Origin: Pseudomonas uvaldensis
GTDB taxonomy: Bacteria > Pseudomonadota > Gammaproteobacteria > Pseudomonadales > Pseudomonadaceae
DNA length: 64,000 nucleotides
Direction of reading: 5' to 3'
NCBI RefSeq assembly: GCF_021271205.1
Contig: NZ_JAIWKS010000002.1
Location: 558,001-622,000 of the forward strand
Shown: one piece after another, positions 44,137 to 52,685 of the stretch
Layout: the number at the start of each line of letters is the position of its first letter
Position numbering within the stretch: position 1 is the stretch's first letter
Notes under the pieces: model-generated
The model's input: the letters and a program-made list of their open reading frames with translations, nothing else
What the model was told of the DNA's origin: nothing
Database searches by the model: none
Made by a program: the position numbers and the translations under genes

Positions 44137-44888
44137 GCTTGAGCTCCTGATGTTGTATTGGGAATTAACTGAACCGCCAAATGGTCGTCTTGTCTGGCCA
44201 GGTATCCGTCCGCTACGACGGTGCCCTCGGCCAGTTGCAGAGAAACCGGATCGAATAACAGCGCACTGGAGCGCAAAGTGTCTCCTGGGTGTAGATCCTG
44301 CATTTCGCCAATTGAAAGGCTGGCCATCGGCAAACACACAGACAACTTCACGCGAGCGTTGCCTAACGCCTGCTTGCGCTCGACCAAAGAATTTCGCGCC
44401 ACGAAGGGCTTGAGCCCGGCATTAAGCAGCGCCGCATCCAGTAGCACGTGTAGCGTCAGTTGCCCTACGCACAGTTGAAGCAGTACCTGGGCGCTGAGTA
44501 CATTCGAGTAAGGTTTTTGAGGGGCCGCAGCCAAAAGGGAAACATGACTGTGCCCAAGCGCCTCGAGTAAATCGTTGATCAATGCGAGCTGAGCTTCCTG
44601 CAAGAGGTGCCTGGAAACTTCGTCATCCGGCACGTCATGGGAGAAAGAACCAAATATCAGCGACTGCCAATCACCCGTCAGGCTGACCGAACCATGGACT
44701 GAATCAGCACTCAACCAGCCCCGTGTGGAGGCGAGTTCACTGTTATCGTTCAACGCCGAACAGCTTGCGTTACACGTTTGGTGGCCGTCACTGAAACACC
44801 ATCGCTCATACCAACGCAGCGCCACCGGCGGCAAACGGTCACACGCTGTGCGCAGACGAATCGCGCCGACAAATCCCAACATTCTCAT
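44133..44888 (-). CDS. fliM: Short FliM/SctQ-like C-ring protein
   Basis: A 251-residue protein in the fliM position whose C-terminal 75 residues form a SpoA domain (LGNARVKLSVCLPMASLSIGEM, LHPGDTL, LAEGTVVADGYLARQDDHLAVQL). Known FliM proteins are about 320-340 residues, start with a CheY-binding EIDALLN-type peptide and have a GGxG middle domain. Neither is visible here. The protein thus resembles a non-switching SctQ-like platform component. It lies 3 bp after flgE and overlaps fliN. Confidence 0.75.
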   Translation of the reverse strand: MRMLGFVGAIRLRTACDRLPPVALRWYERWCFSDGHQTCNASCSALNDNSELASTRGWLSADSVHGSVSLTGDWQSLIFGSFSHDVPDDEVSRHLLQEAQLALINDLLEALGHSHVSLLAAAPQKPYSNVLSAQVLLQLCVGQLTLHVLLDAALLNAGLKPFVARNSLVERKQALGNARVKLSVCLPMASLSIGEMQDLHPGDTLRSSALLFDPVSLQLAEGTVVADGYLARQDDHLAVQLIPNTTSGAQA

Positions 44889-44891
44889 TGA

Positions 44892-46070
44892 TCAGCCGCC
44901 TTTCGTTCCGTTGTACAACTGCTCCAGCATCTCGTTGGACACTGTCATGACCCTTGAACTGGCCTGGTATCCGCGCTGAATGATCAGAATGTCGCCAAAC
45001 TCCTGCGCCAGATCGACGTTCGATAATTCCAGATAGCCCCCTTGAACTCGACCAAACTGCTTCTCCCCTGCTCGCCCGAACTGCGCGTCCATGGAGGCTG
45101 GCGGGTGATAAAGCGAGTTGGCACCGGCGATCAACGCACTTTCATCGGAAAAATCCGCCAGCGCCAACTGACTTCCATCACGTTTCTCACCGTTGGCGTA
45201 GACAAATTTGAGAACGCCCTTCTCGTCAAAGGAGAAACTGTTCAGGCCGGTAATGGCACTACCGTCGACCACCCGTGCACCCAATGTATGGCTTGGTCCG
45301 CTGGCGACTTGCGAGGCCAGGTTAAAGCTCCCGGGCGTACCGAAATCCAGCAAAATATCCTGGACCGAGCCATTGGCAGTCAGGGGAACGGACAAGGTAT
45401 TGAAACCCGTAACGGGGGTGCCGTCCGCACCGAACGTTATCGTGCCGGTTTTCAGCTGGGCACCGCTCTGATCCGATACAGTGACGTTCCAACTGTTGAT
45501 AGGCGTTGCTTGCGGTGCGAACTTGATACTCAAGGTATGGCTGCCGCCGGAAGCGTCGAAAACCTGAATCGAACTGATCTGATGGGTAGAGTCCGTAGGG
45601 CCACTACGTGCCAATGCGCCGACCATCTCGATTCGGGTGGTTGCTTTTGGGGGAAGGGTTCGCTGTCCCTTGATGTTTATATCTCGAAGGTTTCCGGCAG
45701 AATCGATACTTGCTACCCGGCGCTGGCTGACGGTATCGACTAGAAACCCGTCCTTATCGACTTCAAACTGTCCCGCACGGGTATAGGACAATGCCCCTTG
45801 CTCATCGCGGAGCACGAAATAACCGGCGCCGTTGATCGCCACGTTAGTGTTGTTTCCGGTCTGGCGGTTCTCACCCGGTTTGATACGAACCTCCGTGCCG
45901 GCAATGCCAGAACCGAAGCTCTGGCCATCCTGCCCGTTGACGGCACGATAAAACGTATCGCTCCCCCTGTAGCCCGGCGTATTCATGTTCGACACGTTGT
46001 TGGAGACGTTGTCCAACCCCTTGGCGAAGGAAAACAGGCCACTCATTCCATTAAAGAAAGCTTGCAGCAT
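44892..46070 (-). CDS. flgE: Flagellar hook protein FlgE
   Basis: A 392-residue hook protein. The N-terminal rod/hook motif is NGMSGLFSFAKGLDNVSNNVSNMNTPGYRGS, split around the SNNVSNMNT core; then comes INGAGYFVLRDEQGALSYTRAG. The C-terminal helix is GGYLELSNVDLAQEF and GYQASSRVMTVSNEMLEQLYN. The middle domains are shorter than in long hooks but complete. Presence of FlgE together with rod and ring genes marks this as a flagellar, not a needle-type, system. It follows flgD by 9 bp. Confidence 0.94.
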   Translation of the reverse strand: MLQAFFNGMSGLFSFAKGLDNVSNNVSNMNTPGYRGSDTFYRAVNGQDGQSFGSGIAGTEVRIKPGENRQTGNNTNVAINGAGYFVLRDEQGALSYTRAGQFEVDKDGFLVDTVSQRRVASIDSAGNLRDINIKGQRTLPPKATTRIEMVGALARSGPTDSTHQISSIQVFDASGGSHTLSIKFAPQATPINSWNVTVSDQSGAQLKTGTITFGADGTPVTGFNTLSVPLTANGSVQDILLDFGTPGSFNLASQVASGPSHTLGARVVDGSAITGLNSFSFDEKGVLKFVYANGEKRDGSQLALADFSDESALIAGANSLYHPPASMDAQFGRAGEKQFGRVQGGYLELSNVDLAQEFGDILIIQRGYQASSRVMTVSNEMLEQLYNGTKGG

Positions 46071-46079
46071 CTCGCCCCC

Positions 46080-46493
46080 CTACCTGACCAGTTTGATTTG
46101 TGACAAGCGCACATCCGTCAGCACCGAGCCGTCGGACTGTTTAACGGACAGCACCGGCCCTGTCGACGAGAATGCAATCGCCGACACCGAGCCAATCACC
46201 GTCCCACCGCTGGTGACGTTGACCTCAACCTGGCGACCCAACAGGCCCAGGGATTGCGAAGTCGCGTTCATGGACACCAGGTTGTTGGTGTTTTCGTTGG
46301 TAATGCGGGTCTGTTCCAGATTCGCGAACTGCGCCATTTGCGCCAGGAATTCACGGTTGTTAATGGGTTCAAGCGGATCCTGAAAGGTCAGCTCAGTCAA
46401 GAAAAGCTTGATGAAATCTTCCTGCCCCAAGCGGCTTTGGGCCAACTCCGAGGTGGTGGAGCTCAGCTCATTGCCAATCGCTTCAACGGCCAT
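46080..46493 (-). CDS. flgD: Hook-cap protein FlgD, short form
   Basis: A 137-residue protein with the FlgD N-terminal scaffold LGQEDFIKLFLTELTFQDPLEPINNREFLAQMAQFANLEQ (in two conserved blocks). It is followed by a short Tudor-like part (LGRQVEVNVTSGGTVIGSVSA). Ordinary FlgD is about 220-230 residues with an additional Fn3-like insert, which seems missing. It should cap hook growth. The ATG at 46493 overlaps the end of fliK by 11 bp and is preceded by GAAGGTGAACACA. Confidence 0.88.
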   Translation of the reverse strand: MAVEAIGNELSSTTSELAQSRLGQEDFIKLFLTELTFQDPLEPINNREFLAQMAQFANLEQTRITNENTNNLVSMNATSQSLGLLGRQVEVNVTSGGTVIGSVSAIAFSSTGPVLSVKQSDGSVLTDVRLSQIKLVR

Positions 46494-47256
46494 TGTGTTC
46501 ACCTTCGTAATCATTCGAAACAGCCGAGGCCCGCCAGATTTCCTGACCATTGAGCCAGATCTGCTGGGGACGTTCAGGCATCGATGAAGCCCGCCGGGAT
46601 AACTCTTCGATCAGTTCATCGCGCTCTTGCGCGGTCAATTGATAATCCCGGACAAACAACTCGAGCCCTTTACCCCGTGGCAGGAAATGAAACTGCCGAT
46701 CCGGCCATTTCCAAGTGAGGTAGCTCAACAGTGGTTGGCTGGCGGAACTCTCTGCCTCCTGTAACTCGAGCCCAGCGGGTTCGCCGATTTGCCCGTTTCC
46801 GCAGATGTTCAAGATTTCACCCGGTATGGGAGAACCCGACGAAGTCATCAGCGTCGGGGTCGATACCCCTGAATAACGCTCCTCCACCTGCACTGGAGCA
46901 ACGCACAGGGCACCCTGCCCCATGAGGAAGATATCGGGAAGGTAGGACAGATGATGTCCGGCATGCGCACCCAGCGCGTAAAGCTCAAGGGTTCCAACGG
47001 CCGCGGAGCTTGAGACATCGCCTGAACCCGGTCGCACTACCCTCCCAGGTTCAAGCTCGGAATCTTGTACGTGGAGACGTCCAGATTCCGGAACGAGATG
47101 ATCGTTTCGCTGCGATCCCGTGCCTTCGTTCGCTGTCTTGGGATGCTCACCCAACCCGATTTTCTGCTCGAAATTCCTGGCCTGTGTTTCGCGAACCGGA
47201 GCACGGTGCTGATCCGCCGCCACGGCCCATAGCGATGCGCCTACCTTAACGGCCAT
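46483..47256 (-). CDS. fliK: Putative FliK (hook-length control/substrate switch), divergent
   Basis: A 257-residue protein assigned to FliK mainly by position between fliJ and flgD. The N-terminal two thirds are low in conserved motifs. The C-terminal 80 residues (LTWKWPDRQFHFLPRGKGLELFVRDYQLTAQERDELIEEL) are compact and could correspond to the switch domain. I do not see the usual LxLxPxxLG pattern. ATG at 47256 overlaps fliJ by 11 bp. If it is FliK, it would switch the export gate from hook to later substrates, yet no filament genes are present here. Confidence 0.55.
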   Translation of the reverse strand: MAVKVGASLWAVAADQHRAPVRETQARNFEQKIGLGEHPKTANEGTGSQRNDHLVPESGRLHVQDSELEPGRVVRPGSGDVSSSAAVGTLELYALGAHAGHHLSYLPDIFLMGQGALCVAPVQVEERYSGVSTPTLMTSSGSPIPGEILNICGNGQIGEPAGLELQEAESSASQPLLSYLTWKWPDRQFHFLPRGKGLELFVRDYQLTAQERDELIEELSRRASSMPERPQQIWLNGQEIWRASAVSNDYEGEHNGR

Positions 47257-47707
47257 GTCTGGCTCCCTGGCTTTGCTGGGCATCAAAAATATCGATGGCC
47301 TCTTGTTCCTGCACTGCCTTATCAAGCAGGACCTGTAAGCGTCCCTTCGCCTTACCGATCAGATCCTCGTTCACCTTGCACTTGAGCAGTTGTGTCATGG
47401 CTGCGTGCGACAGCTGTCGTGCTTCGACAGCCGCTTGATGCGCTGCTTCAAGTCGCCGGAAAGCCGCGTTCTGCGCCAGTAACCGCTGCTCATGTTGGGA
47501 AGGATCAAGCGTGGCGCCTATTCGCCCCAACGCTTCGAAACCAGTCCGAATGCCGTCATAACGAACCTGCTCCTCGCCTAACAGACGCTCAGCTTGCGCC
47601 GCCTGACTTAGACTCCGGTTGTAGGCAACCTCTGCTTTTTCCCGCTGCATCGCGCGCAAGCGGGACGCAGCGTCCAACTGGCGGGACTTGCGCCATTCAT
47701 CGTGCAT
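47246..47707 (-). CDS. fliJ: Export chaperone/stalk protein FliJ
   Basis: A 153-residue, strongly helical protein rich in Arg, Glu, Gln and Ala with heptad-like spacing (ASRLRAMQREKAEVAYN, QAAQAERLLGEEQ, AAFRRLEAAHQAAVEARQL), as expected for the FliJ coiled coil that fits in the FliI hexamer. It lies directly after fliI with an 11-bp overlap. The assignment rests on coiled-coil character and position. The family is poorly conserved in sequence. Confidence 0.82.
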   Translation of the reverse strand: MHDEWRKSRQLDAASRLRAMQREKAEVAYNRSLSQAAQAERLLGEEQVRYDGIRTGFEALGRIGATLDPSQHEQRLLAQNAAFRRLEAAHQAAVEARQLSHAAMTQLLKCKVNEDLIGKAKGRLQVLLDKAVQEQEAIDIFDAQQSQGARHGR

Positions 47708-49043
47708 GGCTCACTCCCTTCTCCAGTCGCTGGACCAGTTGCAGAACGATTCCCCACGCATCCAATGCCGGGCAATGCTCTCTTGACGCCTGCTGCAACA
47801 ATGCATCGAACTCAGGTTTCAAATCGATCATGGTGTCCAGCAGTGGCTGTGAGCCTCGCTCATAAGCGCCAAGCTCGATGAGGTCCACGCTGTTCTGATA
47901 GCTGCCGAGCGCGGAGCGAAGACGGGCGACCTGGTCCTTCTGTTCCTGGGTGTACAAGGTTCCGGCCAATCGACTGATGCTGTGCAGCACGTCAATGGCC
48001 GGCCAATGCCCTCGCGCCGCGACAGTGCGACTCAAGACAATATGACCGTCGAGGATGGCACGCATATGGTCAGCCACTGGCTCATTCATGTCGTCGCCCT
48101 CGACCAGTACGGTATACACTCCAGTGATGGAGCCCTGCCTATTAAGCGCGCCGGCGCGCTCCATCAAAGGCGGCAACAAGGCGAATACCGACGGCGTATA
48201 GCCCCGGCTGCCCATAGGTTCGCCCGTTGAAAGCCCGATCTCCCGCTGGGCCAGGGCAAAACGGGTAATCGAGTCCATGATCAACAACACATGTTTACCT
48301 TGCGCACGAAACCACTCGGCGATGGTCGTTGCGGTGTACGCTGCCTGACGCCTCAGCACCGCCGGCTGCTCGGCGGCCGCGGCAATCACCACAGCTTTTT
48401 TCAAACCGTCCACGCCCAAGCTGTCGCGAATGAAATCCCCGACTTCGCGACCGCGTTCACCGATCAAGGCGATCACGATGACATCGGCTTGCGCGTACTT
48501 GCTCATCATCCCCAGCAAGGTACTTTTCCCCACGCCACTGCCGGCAAAGATACCGACTCGCTGGCCACGTCCAAGCGGCGTGAAAACATCCACGGCTTTA
48601 ACGCCCGTGACCAGCGTGGCGTCAATCGGAGAACGATGCAGCGGGTTGATCGGCGCAACGAAGCGCGGCATTCGCTTCAACCCTTCGGGCGCAGGCAAGT
48701 CATCCAACGGTAAACATGTCGCATCCAGGACACGCCCCAACAGACTCTCCCCCACGGGAACCGTGTACGGGGTTCCGCGTGCATGAACTTCACTGGCCAG
48801 GCACAAGCCGTCTACCGTGCTGTAAGGCATCAACAGGGTAAATTCGCTGCGCAAGCCGACCACTTCAGCCGCAATAACATCCCCCCCTCGGGCCGGATGA
48901 ATGTCCACCAACTCACCCAGCCGGACATCCAGGCCGGTCGCGTGAAGCACCATGCCTTGGATCGAGCTCAAACGACCCACCCGCCGGCAAAGGCGGGTCT
49001 GGGAGAGCCGCGTCAGCAGCCGAGTCTCAAGCCTCCGCCACAC
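47697..49043 (-). CDS. fliI: Flagellar export ATPase FliI
   Basis: A 448-residue ATPase with Walker A GIFAGSGVGKSTLLGMM, the FliI/SctN block ALIGERGREVGDFI, Walker B HVLLIMDSITRFALAQREI and SMGSRGYTPSVFALLPPLMER-like text. The C-terminal domain is complete. It energises loading of export substrates at the cytoplasmic face. The GTG at 49043 overlaps fliH by 17 bp. Motifs are intact, so the export apparatus looks functional. Confidence 0.96.
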   Translation of the reverse strand: MWRRLETRLLTRLSQTRLCRRVGRLSSIQGMVLHATGLDVRLGELVDIHPARGGDVIAAEVVGLRSEFTLLMPYSTVDGLCLASEVHARGTPYTVPVGESLLGRVLDATCLPLDDLPAPEGLKRMPRFVAPINPLHRSPIDATLVTGVKAVDVFTPLGRGQRVGIFAGSGVGKSTLLGMMSKYAQADVIVIALIGERGREVGDFIRDSLGVDGLKKAVVIAAAAEQPAVLRRQAAYTATTIAEWFRAQGKHVLLIMDSITRFALAQREIGLSTGEPMGSRGYTPSVFALLPPLMERAGALNRQGSITGVYTVLVEGDDMNEPVADHMRAILDGHIVLSRTVAARGHWPAIDVLHSISRLAGTLYTQEQKDQVARLRSALGSYQNSVDLIELGAYERGSQPLLDTMIDLKPEFDALLQQASREHCPALDAWGIVLQLVQRLEKGVSHAR

Positions 49044-49770
49044 GGCTGTCCCCCTGCCCCGTCAACACCAGTGAGACGTTGGTCAATTGGGTTTGCACAC
49101 CCACATCCAATTGACCTCCCTCGAAATCGATCAGGCAACTGCCAACGACGGCCTGCGGGTCTATCTGGAACGAGGCCGATAGGGGGTCATCCGAAGCCAA
49201 TCGAAGCAACGTCTCATAATCCGCCCGGGCAACACGAATACGTAGCGGACCGGTCAACTGGTACTCTTCGATGGCCTGCCTCGCCAGGTCGAGGACCAGC
49301 GAACGCGTATCGACATGCTGACCCAGCATGCGCGTCACCACCGTCAGCGCGATTCGGCCCACCAGGGGTTCCATTGCCGGCATCAATTGCTGGTGTTGCG
49401 ATTCCAGGGCTTCAAGCAGTCGCGTGAGCTGAAGGCGATCCGTTTCGAGCGCGGTACGCAGGGTGGCTTCCTTTTTTTGCCACTGTTGCTCCTGCTCGGA
49501 CAAGGCTTCAGCCAGTTGCTCGCGGGCTTGCTTGCTGCCTTCAGACAAGCCTTGCGCCAAGCCTTTATCTCGACTCTCCCGCTCGATTTCCGCAAACTCC
49601 AACGCGAATGCTTCCCGTAAGGTCGCCTTGATATCTGTAGAGTGACCTTCATCCGGCAAGCTCTTCGTCCCGACATTGGCATCGAGCCCAGGCAGCCGTC
49701 GAGCACCCTGGTTCCGGGAAGGCTGGCGCAGTACCGTGGAAGAGGTTGGTGACTTAGGGCTGCTGCTCAT
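49027..49770 (-). CDS. fliH: Flagellar export ATPase regulator FliH
   Basis: A 247-residue protein with a disordered N-terminus, a long central coiled coil (AFALEFAEIERESRDKGLAQGL and LAEALSEQEQQWQKKEATL) containing GLSEGSKQ-type glycines, and a C-terminal FliH/SctL domain (LVLDLARQAIEEYQLTGPLRIRV, VGSCLIDFEGGQLDVGVQTQL). It forms the spokes linking FliI to the C-ring. ATG at 49770 is preferred because AGGAGG lies six bases before it; a GTG at 49776 overlaps that site. Confidence 0.93.
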   Translation of the reverse strand: MSSSPKSPTSSTVLRQPSRNQGARRLPGLDANVGTKSLPDEGHSTDIKATLREAFALEFAEIERESRDKGLAQGLSEGSKQAREQLAEALSEQEQQWQKKEATLRTALETDRLQLTRLLEALESQHQQLMPAMEPLVGRIALTVVTRMLGQHVDTRSLVLDLARQAIEEYQLTGPLRIRVARADYETLLRLASDDPLSASFQIDPQAVVGSCLIDFEGGQLDVGVQTQLTNVSLVLTGQGDSRVAEA

Positions 49771-50209
49771 CGCCACCCTCCTGCGCTTCCATCCTGTTTT
49801 TCAGACAGTGCATCAGCGCTGGCGGCAAGACCTGCCTGGAAAGCCTGTTGTCCCAACGACGGATGTCAGTGCTGTTGGCCAGTCCGCCCAACACCTCGCG
49901 ACGGATCGCAGGCGTTTCCATTTGAAGTACCAGTGCCCCCCAAAAGGCATGCGATGCGTTCGACAGCAGGGACTTGACCCTCACATTCTCAGGTGTAGCG
50001 CGGCTGGCCGAAGGTACTGCCGCGCCTTCGCTCATCACGGCAGCAACCACGGAGGGATCGCTCGCCAACCCCAGCAGATTGATTTCCTCCAGCAGTACCT
50101 CGACCTGGCGACGCTCGTCGGTCTCCAGCCGTGCAAGAATCCAGTCGCGGTCTTCAGGGTGAGAGCAGGCAAGACGGATGGCCGCTTTACGAAGCGCAGA
50201 GAACTCCAT
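49754..50209 (-). CDS. Unknown 151-aa protein at the FliG position
   Basis: It sits between fliF and fliH, where fliG is expected. The first 50 residues (LRKAAIRLACSHPEDRDWIL, then RLETDERRQVEVLLEEINLLG) faintly recall a FliG N-terminal domain (KAAILLL-type start), which binds FliF. The rest does not resemble FliG. FliG is normally about 330 residues with a C-terminal torque domain holding charged residues that meet MotA; this part is absent. It could be a shortened FliG or an SctK-like adaptor. Start ATG 50209 lies 4 bp after the fliF stop, and the stop overlaps fliH. Confidence 0.6.
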   Translation of the reverse strand: MEFSALRKAAIRLACSHPEDRDWILARLETDERRQVEVLLEEINLLGLASDPSVVAAVMSEGAAVPSASRATPENVRVKSLLSNASHAFWGALVLQMETPAIRREVLGGLANSTDIRRWDNRLSRQVLPPALMHCLKNRMEAQEGGDEQQP

Positions 50210-50213
50210 GAGG

Positions 50214-51590
50214 TTAACGCCCCTCCAGTAGCCAGCGGCGCAAGTCGACCAGCAGTTGCTCGCGCTCGACCGAAGTCAGTCGCGGCGCCTTTACCGGAAC
50301 AGAAACGCTCTTGCTACGGCCTTTCGCCAAAAACACCAGCAAGATAGCCGCCAGGGAGACCATCAAGCCGATCACAAGCCACCGGGTCCAGGCTGGTGAA
50401 GCATCTTCGTTGATAGTCGCAGGCCCGTCGGCATGGCTCGCCGGCACTGGCTCCGCAGGCGTTTGCTCGGCCGCTGGGGTTTGTGGCACCGGCATGTCGG
50501 GGATATACACCATCACCAACCGATCTCCCCGCTTGGAATCAAGCCCCAAAGCCGCCTCAAGCAAGGCCTGGATGTCTTTCATCTGCGTATCGGACACCGG
50601 TGTACTCAGCACCACGCCAACTGTGATGCGTTCGATCTTGCCCGTCGCATGCTCCGTTTCGGCACGGGCCTTACCCACCTCATAGTCGATCTCTCGATTG
50701 TTCTGGGAACGTCTGCTCGTCGACTCGCCGCTGGAGTTCTCAGAGGACTCCGTGCGTTTCTCTCGGCGCATTTTGTTGACGAGTGGTTGCTCGCTGATGG
50801 ACTTGACCCGATCAAAATTCATCAACACGCGTACAGATACGTCGACACCCCGATGACCGAGCGGACGGGCCAACAGCTCTTCAGCCTTGAGCTTCAACGC
50901 CTGCTCCACTTGCGCAGTCAGTTGCAAATGTTCCGGTGCGGCAGCTGCACCATCGGAAGCGCTGAGTACCTGGCCGTCCTCGTTGAGCACCGATACGCGT
51001 TCCATTGTCATGCCTTCCACCGCGGACGACACCAGTTGCTGAATGCCCCTGACCCGTTGCGGGAGCAATGTCCCAGCAGCGCGCAGCCGAACAATCACAG
51101 ACGCCTTGGGGGCTTCTTCCGCCTGTTGGTAGAGGCTGGCTTTCTTGAAGGTCAGATGCACCCGAGCATATTCCACCTCGGAAATGCTCATGATGGAGCG
51201 AGCCAGCTCCCCCTCCATGGCGCGTTGGTAGTTGATTTTCTGACTGAACTCAGACATGCCGTAGTCGGCTTTGTCGAACAGCTCAAAACCCGTACCGCCG
51301 CGTGTCGGGATACCCGCCTCGGCCAGGTACATACGCGCGGATGCGGCATGATCAGCCAGGACCTCGATCGCCCCCTGCTGCGTGTTGATCCGGTAAGGCA
51401 CGTGGCGCTGGCTCAGCGTGGCGAGAATCTGCGCTTGAGATGCTTCGTCGGCATTTCGGTACAGCGCAACATATTGCGGGCGGATCACCCACCATACCGA
51501 TGCGGCCAACAGGCAGACGATCAGCAAGGCGCCTATCAGGAATACGCGGGTACGGCCCGCAAGAAACGAGGACACCGGTCGATTCTCCAT
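50214..51590 (-). CDS. fliF: MS-ring protein FliF
   Basis: A 458-residue MS-ring protein. It has an N-terminal span (VFLIGALLIVCLLAASVWWVI), ring-building motifs (PYRINTQQGAIEVLADHAASARMYLAEAGIP and GTGFELFDKADYGMSEFSQKINYQRAMEGELARSI in separate stretches), and a second span near residue 405 (WLVIGLMVSLAAILLVFLA). The cytoplasmic tail is short, ending LLVDLRRWLLEGR, similar to the FliG-binding tail of FliF. It is about 100 residues shorter than typical FliF. Base of the secretion structure. Confidence 0.95.
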   Translation of the reverse strand: MENRPVSSFLAGRTRVFLIGALLIVCLLAASVWWVIRPQYVALYRNADEASQAQILATLSQRHVPYRINTQQGAIEVLADHAASARMYLAEAGIPTRGGTGFELFDKADYGMSEFSQKINYQRAMEGELARSIMSISEVEYARVHLTFKKASLYQQAEEAPKASVIVRLRAAGTLLPQRVRGIQQLVSSAVEGMTMERVSVLNEDGQVLSASDGAAAAPEHLQLTAQVEQALKLKAEELLARPLGHRGVDVSVRVLMNFDRVKSISEQPLVNKMRREKRTESSENSSGESTSRRSQNNREIDYEVGKARAETEHATGKIERITVGVVLSTPVSDTQMKDIQALLEAALGLDSKRGDRLVMVYIPDMPVPQTPAAEQTPAEPVPASHADGPATINEDASPAWTRWLVIGLMVSLAAILLVFLAKGRSKSVSVPVKAPRLTSVEREQLLVDLRRWLLEGR

Positions 51591-51593
51591 GGT

Positions 51594-51899
51594 TTATATC
51601 TGCAGCCGTGTGAGTTCCTGGTAGGCATCCACCAGGCGATTTCGCACTTCTACGGCCAATTGCAACGACAGCTTCGCCTGTTCCATGGCCATGACCAGGT
51701 CGTGAGGCGCAATATTTTCACCCAACGCATAAGCCGACAGCAGTTCGCTGGCCTGTCCGGTTTGTGCGCTCAATTGAGTGGCACCCGATTTCAACAGACC
51801 GACGAAATCGGTACCTTGGGCCCCCGTCGGCCCGTCCACCAAGGCAGAAGGCGCTGACAGGTCGGTGGTTAATGCAATAGGCGCGATGGCGGCGGTCAT
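51594..51899 (-). CDS. fliE: MS-ring/rod junction protein FliE
   Basis: A 101-residue protein ending ENIAPHDLVMAMEQAKLSLQ then LAVEVRNRLVDAYQELTRLQI, the well conserved C-terminal FliE helix. It joins FliF to the rod and is the first exported subunit. The ATG at 51899 follows GGAAAGTGAC and lies 1 bp after the flgC stop; a TTG at 51917 overlaps flgC. Confidence 0.93.
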   Translation of the reverse strand: MTAAIAPIALTTDLSAPSALVDGPTGAQGTDFVGLLKSGATQLSAQTGQASELLSAYALGENIAPHDLVMAMEQAKLSLQLAVEVRNRLVDAYQELTRLQI

Positions 51900-51900
51900 G

Positions 51901-52296
51901 TCACTTTCCAATTTCAAAGGCTTTGAGCGTCATTTCGCGCAAGCTGTTGTAAGAGCGGATGTTGGCTTCATAGGCACGGGTTGCCGAAACCAGGGTCGCC
52001 ATCTCCCTGGCGGCTTCGATGTTCGGGTAATGCACCATGCCGTTCTGGTCGGCCATGGGATGAGCCGGATCATGAACCAAACGCGAATCGCTAAGCGCCT
52101 GGGCATGGACGAGCGGCTGCTTCAATCCCAGCTGCCCGGCAAAACTGGTTGGGGGCGAAACACTGAGCAGCGGCGAACGCTCGCCGGGACCTATCGCCAC
52201 ATTGGCAATTGCCAGGTTGTAGCTGGCAACCTCTGCCCTTGAACGTTCATAGGCCATGCTCCCGCGAACGACCTCGCTGATATTGTCCAAAGGCAT
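51901..52296 (-). CDS. flgC: Proximal rod protein FlgC
   Basis: A 131-residue rod protein with the N-terminal MAYERSRAEVASYNLAIANV helix, a central VHYPNIEAAREMATLVSATR block (the family PNVnxxxEM motif) and the C-terminal YEANIRSYNSLREMTLKAFEI. Slightly shorter than E. coli FlgC. Translationally packed between flgB and fliE. Confidence 0.94.
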   Translation of the reverse strand: MPLDNISEVVRGSMAYERSRAEVASYNLAIANVAIGPGERSPLLSVSPPTSFAGQLGLKQPLVHAQALSDSRLVHDPAHPMADQNGMVHYPNIEAAREMATLVSATRAYEANIRSYNSLREMTLKAFEIGK

Positions 52297-52298
52297 CC

Positions 52299-52679
52299 TC
52301 AGCGACCTCCCCGCACAGCCAGTTGCATCAATGCGAACTGGCGTGACACGCCATCAGCCAGAGCCTGATAGCGACCACTGGCGGCGGACATCTGCGCGAC
52401 TTCACCATCCAGTGCCAGAGGCGACGCCGGTGTGTAGCTTTGCAGATAGGGCGTCAACTCACTGTCCTGAAGCGAGCGCAACGCCTGGCCGAACAGTTCG
52501 GGATCGTTATACAGGCCACGCAGGGCCGCCATCGGCTCGAAGCCGTTAAGGCGCATGGCCTTGCCTCCAGGAACGTTGGCCATGGCAATATTGTGTGCCG
52601 CGACCTTAGCCCTCAATTGCTCCAGGCTCATGGAGAAGCGAACAGTCTCAATCGCAAGATTCATATCGGCTGACATCAT
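52299..52679 (-). CDS. flgB: Proximal rod protein FlgB
   Basis: A 126-residue rod protein with RAKVAAHNIAMANVPGGKAMRLN in place of the usual NIANadTPGYKA motif, and a C-terminal VAQMSAASGRYQALADGVSR helix. Two adjacent ATGs (52679 and 52676) are possible starts. It lies 2 bp before flgC and 6 bp after flgI. Confidence 0.92.
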   Translation of the reverse strand: MMSADMNLAIETVRFSMSLEQLRAKVAAHNIAMANVPGGKAMRLNGFEPMAALRGLYNDPELFGQALRSLQDSELTPYLQSYTPASPLALDGEVAQMSAASGRYQALADGVSRQFALMQLAVRGGR

Positions 52680-52685
52680 TCGCCC

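Noticed and set aside
50433..51857. Long plus-strand open frame (474 codons) opposite fliF
   Set aside because: Antisense shadow in GC-rich DNA; the minus strand encodes clear FliF and FliE.
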